DNA of 64,000 bases, from positions 1 to 64,000 of the forward strand of contig WGMC01000001.1 in assembly GCA_016125265.1 (NCBI GenBank), read 5' to 3'. The translations under genes and the position numbers were made by a program. How positions within the stretch are numbered: the stretch's first letter is position 1; each line of letters opens with the position of its first letter. The notes under the pieces were generated by a model, which was not told where the DNA came from, ran no database searches, and saw only the letters and a list, made by a program, of their open reading frames with translations. Positions 51,897-59,082 of this stretch are shown here, in pieces. This DNA comes from Planctomycetaceae bacterium (lineage in GTDB: Bacteria > Planctomycetota > UBA1135 > GCA-002686595).

Positions 51897-52879
51897 GCGG
51901 CCAAATCGAGATGCGGCCCGTGGACGGGCGCGACGAACACGCCCTGGGCGCCCTCGCCGGCTCGCTGCCGCCCGGCGATGCGTCGCGCGCGGTGATCGAG
52001 GGTTGGGTGCATTTCGCTGCCGCGCACCCCTCGGGCCTGCGTGTGTGGGTGGCGGCGAGCGAGGCGGATAGCCGTGGCCCTGAGCGACTTGCGGCCCTCG
52101 TGGCGGCGCGGCCCGTGCCCGCGCGCATCGACGGCGGCGAGCGCCTCTTTTCCGAAGTCATCGGCGCGTTTGTGCACCCCCTGGACCGCGGCACCGCGCG
52201 CAGCCCGCGTCTGCTCAGCGCCCTCATGGGGCAGTTCCTCGAGGCCACCAACCGGCCCGAGTCGGACGTGATCGTGTACGGGTCCGCGGGCGACGCGGCC
52301 TGGCGCACGCTGCGCCACGGATTGGAGATCGAAGTGCTCCGCCGCCAGCCCCAGTTGGTGGCGCCCGTCGCCGGCTCGACAGACTGGCCCGACGGCGTGG
52401 AGCGGGGAAACGGTTTCGACGCGCGTGTGTTGCCGCTCTACGACCGCGCGTCCGCCCCCTGGCGCGCGAGCGCCCTGCGGGACGAGCACACCCTCGCTTG
52501 GCGTTTTCCCGAGGCCGAGCCGCACCTCGTCCTCGAGGTGCCGAGCGGGGGCGCCCTCGACGGCCTGGCCGTCGCCCGGGTGGTGGGGGAGCGCCTCCTG
52601 CTGCTCGACTGGCTGGTGCCTGAGGACGCGGGCGACGCCCGGGAGCTGCTCTGGCTAGGCCTTGAACACCTCGCCCGGGAACACAACTGCGCGCACATCG
52701 CGGCCGACCTGCCGCCCTGGTGCGCGGATTTTGCGCGGTTCCAGGAGCGGGGCTACCGCGTGCGGCCCACGGAGGGATTTTTGCTGGCGCGGAGCGCCCA
52801 CGCGCGCCTAGACGTGTGGTGGCTGCGGGAGAACTGGTGGTTCCAGCCCTTCGACGCGGCCCGCCCCAACGGTGCCTGA
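51893..52879 (+). CDS. GNAT-like partner protein, translationally coupled
   Basis: 328 residues from a GTG that overlaps the previous stop. Segments IEMRPVDGRDEHALGALAG, LRVWVAASEAD, GAFVHPLDRGTARSPRLLSALM and a C-terminal repeat of the same style (HLVLEVPSGGALDGLAVARVV, LDWLVPEDAGDARELLWLGLEHL) suggest two degenerate GNAT-fold modules, parallel to the upstream gene. No complete acetyl-CoA loop is evident. The coupling and the shared style suggest a heteromer or two steps on one substrate; this is inference. Confidence 0.7.
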   Translation: MSGQIEMRPVDGRDEHALGALAGSLPPGDASRAVIEGWVHFAAAHPSGLRVWVAASEADSRGPERLAALVAARPVPARIDGGERLFSEVIGAFVHPLDRGTARSPRLLSALMGQFLEATNRPESDVIVYGSAGDAAWRTLRHGLEIEVLRRQPQLVAPVAGSTDWPDGVERGNGFDARVLPLYDRASAPWRASALRDEHTLAWRFPEAEPHLVLEVPSGGALDGLAVARVVGERLLLLDWLVPEDAGDARELLWLGLEHLAREHNCAHIAADLPPWCADFARFQERGYRVRPTEGFLLARSAHARLDVWWLRENWWFQPFDAARPNGA

Positions 52880-52925
52880 ACGCCGCGCGGGCGGCCGACG
52901 TCTCCCCGGGTGCCCGCGCCTGGGC

Positions 52926-52943
52926 TAGACTGCCTGGAAGGAA
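52926..52943 (+). promoter_or_regulatory. -10-like TAGACT and Shine-Dalgarno of the 52949 gene
   Basis: TAGACT (52926-52931) is followed by GGAAGGAA (52936-52943), which lies 5 bases before the ATG at 52949. This is one of the few clear ribosome-binding sites in the window. If TAGACT is the -10, the leader would be very short, so one of the two may be fortuitous. Confidence 0.45.
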
Positions 52944-52948
52944 TCCCC

Positions 52949-53161
52949 ATGTCCCCCTCGCGCGAAGACCGGACGTCCCCGTCCGGGCCGGGCTCGGCCC
53001 GTGCCGACAACCGCTCCACCTACTCCCCGCTGGAGTTCCTGGGTCGCTCCCTGCTGCCCATCGTCGCGCTCACGTTGATCCTCGGCACGTTCCTGTGGGG
53101 CCCCTGGGTGACCCTGGCTCTTACGGTCGCCTGGTGGGTGACCGTCACTCGCATCGCCTGA
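52949..53161 (+). CDS. Small membrane protein upstream of desaturase
   Basis: 70 residues: a polar N-terminal half (SPSREDRTSPSGPGSARADN) and a hydrophobic C-terminal half with one or two spans (LLPIVALTLILGTFLWGPW and VTLALTVAWWVTVTRIA). Good ribosome-binding site 5 bases upstream supports expression. It precedes the fatty-acid desaturase by 45 bases on the same strand and may be its membrane partner; no family recognised. Confidence 0.65.
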   Translation: MSPSREDRTSPSGPGSARADNRSTYSPLEFLGRSLLPIVALTLILGTFLWGPWVTLALTVAWWVTVTRIA

Positions 53162-53206
53162 TCCGCTCAGGATCCGGCGCCCACCGCCCGAAACCTCTCC
53201 AGTCCG

Positions 53207-54262
53207 ATGGCCGCCGCAAGCCACGCCACACCCAAAGCCGCCAAGCAGAAGTCGTCCGGGGTCTTCACGCACCCCATGGACGTGCACTGCGTCACGTACA
53301 ACGCGGTGGTGCTCTTGGCGTACGCCGCGGCGTTCACCGTCTGGCTCAATCCCGAGCTCGCTGGCATCGACGGCTGGCTCGAGCGCATCGCGTTTGCGCT
53401 GCCCGCGGCCTATCTCCTGGGTTGGGTCACCGGTGTGAACGTGGGGGTGAACTACCACAACCACACCCACAAGCCGATCTTCAAGAACGAGCGCCTGGGC
53501 CGCTGGCATTCGCACCTCTGGACGTTCTCGGGCGGTTGGCCCGCGTTCTTCTGGCAGCACGCGCACGTGACCGTGCACCACGCCAACCTGCTCGACGAAG
53601 AGCTGGATTGGACCGTGCCGAAGCGCCGGGCCGACGGCCGTTTCGAGAATATCTACAGCTATGTGCTGCTTCACTGGCCCTGGCGCTACGCGGGCCACCT
53701 CTGGCGCGACTTCCGCCAGAACCGCGGCGGGCCCTGGGTGGGGCGGCGGGCGCTCAAGGACCTGGCCGTTTTCGCGGTGCTGTGGTCGATCCCGTGGTTC
53801 ATCGACCCGGTGATGGCGCTCTTCCTGTGGCTCTTGCCCCAGTGGGTGGGCAACGCGATCACCATGGGCAGCGGCATGTACGTGCAGCACGCCGGCTGCG
53901 AGAAGAAGTCGGCGGAGAAGCCCTACTCGCACTCGAACACGTTCCTATCGAAGTTCTTCAACCTGACGATGTTCAACATCGGGTACCACGTGGAGCACCA
54001 CGACTACCCGCAGGTGCACTGGAGCGCGCTCCCCGCCTTCCACAAGAAGATGCGCGCGCGCCTGGCGGAAAACGGCGCCCACGTGGTCGAGTACGGCTAC
54101 TACCACGCGGCCCACATCGTCGCGGCGGAACTGGGTAGCGAAGCAGCCTTCCGGCGCTTCACCGAGGACCAGGCCCCGGGTTTCGAACCCGCGCCCCGCG
54201 CGGACGGCAGTGCCGGCGCCGAGCGCAGCCCGAAGGACCTGGCTCCCGCGGCCGCCTCCTGA
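53207..54262 (+). CDS. Membrane fatty-acid desaturase/hydroxylase
   Basis: 351-residue di-iron membrane enzyme. Three His boxes are seen: HNHTH (84-88), HAHVTVHH (118-125) and HVEHH (261-265), with membrane segments around 33-50, 62-80, 186-205 and 203-222. This is the pattern of integral-membrane fatty-acid desaturases and hydroxylases, which introduce double bonds or hydroxyls into acyl chains using O2 and an electron donor. The ferredoxin at 3885 is one conceivable donor but is far away. The C-terminal 40 residues are low-complexity. Followed after 5 bases by a hotdog thioesterase, supporting a lipid role. Confidence 0.9.
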   Translation: MAAASHATPKAAKQKSSGVFTHPMDVHCVTYNAVVLLAYAAAFTVWLNPELAGIDGWLERIAFALPAAYLLGWVTGVNVGVNYHNHTHKPIFKNERLGRWHSHLWTFSGGWPAFFWQHAHVTVHHANLLDEELDWTVPKRRADGRFENIYSYVLLHWPWRYAGHLWRDFRQNRGGPWVGRRALKDLAVFAVLWSIPWFIDPVMALFLWLLPQWVGNAITMGSGMYVQHAGCEKKSAEKPYSHSNTFLSKFFNLTMFNIGYHVEHHDYPQVHWSALPAFHKKMRARLAENGAHVVEYGYYHAAHIVAAELGSEAAFRRFTEDQAPGFEPAPRADGSAGAERSPKDLAPAAAS

Positions 54263-54267
54263 AGCCA

Positions 54268-54732
54268 ATGGCGGACCCCGCCCAGGGTTTCGAGGCGAAC
54301 GCCGACCACCGGGCGCGGCTCGTGCGGCTCTTCGCCTCGTCGACCATCGCACAATCGATGGGCATCACGCTGTCCTACGATGGGGACGAGCGCGCCCACT
54401 TCGAGATGCCCTACACGGGCCGCTACGACCACTTCCTCGACGACGTGCACGGCGGTGCGATCGCGACCCTGGTCGACAACGCGGGTTGGTTTGCCGCCGC
54501 GGCAAAGCATCCGACTTGGATCGTTTCCGTCGAGTTCCAGGTCCGCTACCTGGCCCCCGCGGGCCGCGAGCCCCTCACCGCCATCGGCACCGTCCTGCGT
54601 GCCGGCAAACGCATCACCCAAGCGGAGATGCGCGTCACAAACCGCTCCGGCATCCTGGTCGCCACCGGCTCCGGGAGCTTCGCCGTGACCTCGAGCCCCC
54701 TTCCGGACCCCGCGGAGCGCGCCCGGGGCTGA
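54268..54732 (+). CDS. PaaI-type hotdog-fold thioesterase
   Basis: 154 residues. Hotdog fold with the active-site segment HFLDDVHGGAIATLVDNAGWFAAA (HGG followed by Asp), then VEFQVRYLAPAGREP and AEMRVTNRSGILVATGSGSF, the usual PaaI/YbgC-like order. It hydrolyses acyl-CoA thioesters. Directly downstream of the desaturase, 5 bases apart, so co-transcription and a role in acyl-lipid modification are likely. Substrate chain length unknown. Confidence 0.9.
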   Translation: MADPAQGFEANADHRARLVRLFASSTIAQSMGITLSYDGDERAHFEMPYTGRYDHFLDDVHGGAIATLVDNAGWFAAAAKHPTWIVSVEFQVRYLAPAGREPLTAIGTVLRAGKRITQAEMRVTNRSGILVATGSGSFAVTSSPLPDPAERARG

Positions 54733-54840
54733 GGCCACCCCCCGCTCCCGGGCGGGCGGGGCCTAGTCGTGGGAGCGCGAAGAGTGGATTCTCAGGGTGG
54801 GGCCCAGGGTGACTGGGATCGATGGGCGATGTAGGGGGAT

Positions 54841-57822
54841 ATGGATGGGCCCCTGGCATCGAGGGCTGGCCTGCGCGAGGCTGGAGGGAACGTGACGTCA
54901 CCTGCCGAACCCGCCCAGCCCGGAGAACCCGGCGAACCCGGTCCGCCCGAGCGCCAACCCGGCGCCGAGGTGCCGGGCCCGCTGCCCGTTCCGCTGCTTG
55001 GGCGGGATGGCGCGGCGTCGCCGCCCATGGGCGGTGGGCGGCCGGCCGAGACCGACGAAGTGGTCCGCGAGCGGCCCGCCGCGCTTGCGGCTGTGGGGGA
55101 CCTGCCGGAGGTCCCGGGGTACCGCGTCGAGGAGCTGATCGGCCGCGGCAGCACGGGCCTCGTCTACCGGGCCGTGCAACTGGCGGTGGAGCGCGCCGTG
55201 GCGCTCAAGATCCTGCACCCCGAGCTGGCGCGCAACCAGCGGATCGTGCGCCGGCTGCAGCGCGAGGCGCGCACCATGGCCCGGCTCGGGCATCCGCACG
55301 TCGTGTCGGCGATCGACATGGGCCAGGCCAACGGGAGTTGGTGGTACGCGATGGAGTTGGTGGACGGGCCGTCGCTCGCGGACCGCCTGCGCAAGGACGC
55401 GCGCCTCTCGGAGCGCGAGGCGCTGCGCCTCTTCATCCCGCTGGCCGAGGCGCTCGAACACCTTTGGGAACACGGCGTCGTGCACCGCGACGTCAAACCC
55501 GCGAACATCCTGATCGACCGCACCCGCGGCGCGCAGTTGGCGGATCTGGGGCTCGCGTTCCAAGAGGACGACCCGGGCCTCACGCGCCAGGGCGGCACGC
55601 TCGGCACACCGCACTACATCAGCCCCGAGCAGGCGCGCGATCCCCACGCGGTGGACATCCGCAGCGACATCTGGTCGTTCGGCGCGACGCTGTTCCACGC
55701 GCTGTGTGGGCAGCCGCCGTTCCACGGCGAGAGTTTGGCGGAAGTGCTCTCCAGCGTGCTGCACGCGCGCATTCCTGACCCGCAGAGCCTCGCGCCGGAG
55801 CTGTCGGGTGGTTTGGCACTCGTGCTTCGCAAGTGCCTCGTGCGCGAGGAGAGCCGCCGCTACCAGTCGCCCAGCGAGTTGCGCCAGGACCTCGAGCGCA
55901 TCCGCGAGCGCCGCAACCCCACCGTCGTGCGCTCCAGCCTCGATCCGGTCGATCGCCCGGGCGCCAAGTGGCGCCGCGCGGGCCTGGTCGGGCTGGTGGC
56001 GGGTGCGGGGCTCGTGACCTTGATCTACGGCATCGAATGGCGCCGCACGACGAAGGAACAGGGCGCGGCCGCGGCCCCGGTCCAGATCATCGAGTTCGCT
56101 CCCCTCGAACAACTGCTCGCCGCCGCGCGCGCGACGCCGCAGCGGCTCGCGGGTTCGCTCGCCAACCTGGAGCGCATGCGCGAAGGTGTGCCCGTCGAAG
56201 CGAGCGGCCGCTGGTGGAGTGTGCGCAACGAACTCTCGGACATCCTGCGCCAGCGGCTCGGCAACCTCTTGTTCGAGCTCTCGCGCGAGTACGAACGCCA
56301 CATCGCGCGCCGGGACTACGTCGCGGCGGCGGAGGTGCTGGACGTGCAGTTCGACTCGCGCCTCCGCACGGAAACGGGTTACAGCGCGGCGGACCTGCCC
56401 GAGGACGCGGGCGCCGCGCTCTTGGCCTGGCGCGCGGAGCGGCGTTCGTCGCTCGAATCGGCGACCGAGCGCGCGGTGCACGCGTTGACGAGCAGCGCAG
56501 TGCTGCACTACCGCGAAGTGCTCCTGCACGAGTTGACCGCGCTCGAGGCCCGCCAGCAGTGGCGCAGCGCGCGGGCGCTCTTGGTGTACGACCGCGAGCG
56601 CATCTTGAGGGCCGCGGGCGCCGATGCGTCGGGTTTGCCGAGCGAAGCGTTGGAAGACGGCCTCGCCGACCTGCGCGCGGACTTTGCGGCGCGTCGCCGC
56701 GCCCTCGACGAGGCGTGGATCGCCGTCGACCGCAGTCTGCGCGAGTGGGTGCAAAAGCGCGCGGAGTCGCTGGCGGGGCTGGTGCGCTCCGAGGGCCTCG
56801 AGAACCCGCGCCAGCAGTTGGAGCAGGAGTTCGAAGTCGAACTGGCGCGCCGCGGTTTGGCGCGCGAGGAAATCCCCGATCCCAACGTCTCCGCGGGTCT
56901 GGCGGAACTCGACCGTGCGGGGCGCACGCTGGAGGCCGAACGGGCCCTCGCGCTGGCGGAGGAAGCCCAAGCGGCCTTCGACTTGCGCGCCGAGGTCTTG
57001 AGTCCCGGTCTGATGCGCCGGCGCGATTACGGACGTGTGCTGCACCTCTGGCAGTCGCTCGCGGAGCGACTCGTGGCGCTCGAGCCCGAGGCCGGCGAGG
57101 AACGTTGGCACGGGGAGTTGGTGCGCGCGGTCGAACGCCGCATGCACGAGGCGGAGTTGCTGCTCGGTGTGCTCGAGCGCGCGGCAGAGGGCTTGCGCGC
57201 GCGCCGCGGCGAGTCGATCGACCTGACGGTCGGTGCGATCCGCTACCGCGGCGTGGTCGAGGTCGGCGACGACCCGCTGCGCGACGGTTTCCGCTTGCGC
57301 AGTGGACCCGCGCGGGTGCAGTCCATGGAGCTGCGCATGCCGCTCGAGGGCGGCAGCGTGCGGCCGGTGGTGCTCTCGGACTTGGAGTGGCTCGCGGGTT
57401 TCGTGGATCCGACGCGGCCCGACGCGTTGCAGCCGAATCTGGATGCGGACGCGCGCCTCGGTCTGGCACTGCTGCGCGCCAGCGAATCGGATCTGATCGG
57501 CGCCAGCCGCGCGCTGGCCGCTGGTCCGTGGCCCGAGGGAGCGCTCGGGGCTGCGCTGGCGCAGGAACTTTCGAGCCGCCTCCTGTCGGGCCTGACGCCC
57601 GCGGGCCGCGACCCGGCGGCGGCGTTCGATCCGCTCGAGCTGCTGGCGCGGCTCGATGGGGGACTTTCCACGAGTGATCCCGACGCCGCGCTGGCGGCGG
57701 TCGAGTTGCTGCTGGGCGAGCACCTGCAGCAGCCGGCGGTGGGACTGCGGGCGGCGGAGTTGTCGCGCCGGCGCGACGAGCTGCGCCAGCGTTTGGGCAA
57801 CGGCGCTGCGTCCAATCGTTGA
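54841..57822 (+). CDS. Transmembrane Ser/Thr protein kinase with large unassigned C-terminal part (kinase C)
   Basis: 993 residues. Pro/Gly-rich lead of about 95 residues (EPGEPGPPER), kinase domain with P-loop GRGSTGLVYRA, VALKIL Lys, HRDVKPANILID, DLG in place of DFG (LADLGLAF, a common variant) and GTPHYISPEQARDPHAVDIRSDIWSFG. One TM follows (LVGLVAGAGLVTLIYGI). The remaining roughly 590 residues are mostly helical with coiled-coil stretches (RLEQ, RERRR-type heptads) and no recognised domain. The hinge insert of kinases A and B is absent, so this kinase belongs to another branch. Start uncertain: ATG at 54841 or GTG at 54892. Confidence 0.88.
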   Translation: MDGPLASRAGLREAGGNVTSPAEPAQPGEPGEPGPPERQPGAEVPGPLPVPLLGRDGAASPPMGGGRPAETDEVVRERPAALAAVGDLPEVPGYRVEELIGRGSTGLVYRAVQLAVERAVALKILHPELARNQRIVRRLQREARTMARLGHPHVVSAIDMGQANGSWWYAMELVDGPSLADRLRKDARLSEREALRLFIPLAEALEHLWEHGVVHRDVKPANILIDRTRGAQLADLGLAFQEDDPGLTRQGGTLGTPHYISPEQARDPHAVDIRSDIWSFGATLFHALCGQPPFHGESLAEVLSSVLHARIPDPQSLAPELSGGLALVLRKCLVREESRRYQSPSELRQDLERIRERRNPTVVRSSLDPVDRPGAKWRRAGLVGLVAGAGLVTLIYGIEWRRTTKEQGAAAAPVQIIEFAPLEQLLAAARATPQRLAGSLANLERMREGVPVEASGRWWSVRNELSDILRQRLGNLLFELSREYERHIARRDYVAAAEVLDVQFDSRLRTETGYSAADLPEDAGAALLAWRAERRSSLESATERAVHALTSSAVLHYREVLLHELTALEARQQWRSARALLVYDRERILRAAGADASGLPSEALEDGLADLRADFAARRRALDEAWIAVDRSLREWVQKRAESLAGLVRSEGLENPRQQLEQEFEVELARRGLAREEIPDPNVSAGLAELDRAGRTLEAERALALAEEAQAAFDLRAEVLSPGLMRRRDYGRVLHLWQSLAERLVALEPEAGEERWHGELVRAVERRMHEAELLLGVLERAAEGLRARRGESIDLTVGAIRYRGVVEVGDDPLRDGFRLRSGPARVQSMELRMPLEGGSVRPVVLSDLEWLAGFVDPTRPDALQPNLDADARLGLALLRASESDLIGASRALAAGPWPEGALGAALAQELSSRLLSGLTPAGRDPAAAFDPLELLARLDGGLSTSDPDAALAAVELLLGEHLQQPAVGLRAAELSRRRDELRQRLGNGAASNR

Positions 57823-57918
57823 GGGGCGGAAGCAGGGAGAAGCAGAAAAAGCTGGAGGAAGGTGCGGCGTCGCGTCCCTGCCCGCGCCGAAGGGAACGAC
57901 ACTGCGGGACTCGCCCGC

Positions 57919-57950
57919 GGGGTGCGCGGGCTTCTAGCCCGCCTTGGGGC
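57919..57950. repeat. Interspersed palindromic repeat, copy B (diverged)
   Basis: Hairpin GCGGGCT (57926-57932) / AGCCCGC (57936-57942) with a 3-base loop inside flanks that resemble copies A and C (GGTGC before, CTTGGGGCG after). The arms carry compensating changes relative to A and C, so pairing is kept while sequence changes. Confidence 0.55.
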
Positions 57951-58034
57951 GAATCCCGTTGTGCGGTCTGTAGGGGCGCGGCCCTGTCCGCGCCCAAGGG
58001 GCATCACACCGCGGGGATTGCCACACGCTCCAAG

Positions 58035-58073
58035 GCGGGCCGGGTGCGCGGGCCGGGTGCGCGGGCCGGGTGC
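58035..58073. repeat. Three exact 13-bp tandem repeats
   Basis: The unit GCGGGCCGGGTGC is repeated at 58035-58047, 58048-58060 and 58061-58073, with a partial fourth running into repeat copy C. The unit is the 5' arm region of the palindromic element, so this looks like local slippage of that element. Confidence 0.8.
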
Positions 58074-58100
58074 GCGGGCCTCCAGGCCCGCCTCGGAGCG
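58066..58100. repeat. Interspersed palindromic repeat, copy C
   Basis: 34 of 35 bases identical to copy A at 603-637; the single difference is in the loop (A for T). Stem GCGGGCC / GGCCCGC. Confidence 0.7.
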
Positions 58101-58133
58101 CGGGGACCCGGCCTACGGTGCGGCCCCCTCGAT

Positions 58134-58739
58134 CTAGGGCGCGCCGCCCGCTGGGGGGCGTGCGAACCGCTCCAGCACGCGCTGCCCGTCGGCCGTCAGT
58201 GTCGGGCCCAGGAGATCCGCCACCGCGGCCAGCGCGCCGTGCACCTCGGCTGGCGGCGCGCCCAGTGCGACCGCTCCGCGCGCGTGGCTCGCGAGTTGGC
58301 GTTCCTGGCCAAGCGCCGCCAGGGCCACCACGGCCAGCAGCTCCCGCTCCGCCGGCTCCAGGCCCGGTCGCGCCAGCACCCGCCCGTAGGCGTGCCCCAG
58401 GATCCAGCCGGCAAAGTCCGGGTGGTGGGCGACCAGTCCCGCCTGCACGGCGCCGGCTCCGCGGCCGTAGATGCGCGCGAACAGGGCCGCGCCCAGGTCC
58501 GGCCGGTCGGGCTCGGCCAGCACCTCGTCGGGCCCAGGAGTCCCCATGCCGCCGGCTTGCTCGAGGACCCCAAACGCCTCGACGATGCGCGGGAAGCCTG
58601 CGAAGAGGTGCGCCTGGAGCAGGGCCTCGCGCCACGCCCGCCCGGGCGACTCGGAGAGGCCCCGGCGCAGGGCGCCAAGCTCGTGCCAGCGGCCGAGCAC
58701 CACGAGCACCGTGAAGCGCAGGAGAGCGGGGTCCAACAT
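58134..58739 (-). CDS. Carboxymuconolactone-decarboxylase/AhpD-like protein
   Basis: 201 residues. The C-terminal half (AYGRVLARPGLEPAERELLAVVALAALGQERQLASHARGAVALGAPPAEVHGAL) has the CMD/AhpD pattern. The redox CxxC of AhpD is not present, so a peroxidase function is unlikely and the gene may belong to the gamma-CMD-like branch. The N-terminal half (LRFTVLVVLGRWHELGALRRGL) is helical and unassigned. ATG at 58739; a TAGGCT box lies 10 bases upstream. Divergent from the parvulin-like gene at 59083. Confidence 0.8.
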   Translation of the reverse strand: MLDPALLRFTVLVVLGRWHELGALRRGLSESPGRAWREALLQAHLFAGFPRIVEAFGVLEQAGGMGTPGPDEVLAEPDRPDLGAALFARIYGRGAGAVQAGLVAHHPDFAGWILGHAYGRVLARPGLEPAERELLAVVALAALGQERQLASHARGAVALGAPPAEVHGALAAVADLLGPTLTADGQRVLERFARPPAGGAP

Positions 58740-59082
58740 GGGGCGGCGGAGCCTACCAACCAGGGGCCTCGGGGCCGCGCCACTTGACGCTCCCCGGTCG
58801 GTTCCCGATGCTCCCCGAGCAGATACCAGAGACGCGAGCGCCCCGCCGGGGTTGCCCCCAGGGACCCGTGCCCGGGAACGCGCCCGAGGCGCCCCGAGCG
58901 GGCGCTCGGGCCCGGACCTGGGCCCCCGGCGAAGGGCACCGGGCGCGGCCCGCCGCCGTCCGAGGGGCGGGCGCCTACCCTGTGCGCCCCCGCTCGGCTG
59001 GCTCGGTCCCCCGGCCCGCCCGCGCGCGGGCGGCCGCGCGACTCGAACCGCCCCCGGATCCCCACGCGCCCCCTCGGCCTCC
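58740..59082. other. Divergent intergenic region
   Basis: 343 bases. Holds the TAGGCT box of the minus-strand gene (58750-58755, complement), a perfect 8-bp hairpin CCCGAGCG (58893-58900) / CGCTCGGG (58903-58910), and a TACCCT (plus, about 58976) that could be a -10 for the gene at 59083. No small gene seen. Confidence 0.45.
58750..58755 (-). promoter_or_regulatory. TAGGCT -10-like box 10 bases before the CMD-like gene
   Basis: Same hexamer as at 3156-3161 and 61758-61763 on the minus strand, 10 bases from the ATG at 58739; compatible with a leaderless or very short-leader transcript. Confidence 0.5.

Larger units (their letters stand above)
57823..58133. other. Repeat- and hairpin-rich intergenic region
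   Basis: 311 bases without a gene. Contents in order: palindromic repeat copy B, a perfect 8-bp stem GGGCGCGG (57974-57981) / CCGCGCCC (57988-57995), three exact 13-bp tandem repeats, and palindromic repeat copy C. The genes on either side are convergent (kinase C and the minus-strand gene at 58134), so the hairpins could also end transcription from both directions. Confidence 0.6.

Noticed and set aside
58035..58100. Possible CRISPR array from regularly repeated GCGGGCCGGGTGC units
   Set aside because: The units are directly adjacent without spacers and only 13 bp long, and no cas genes are present.
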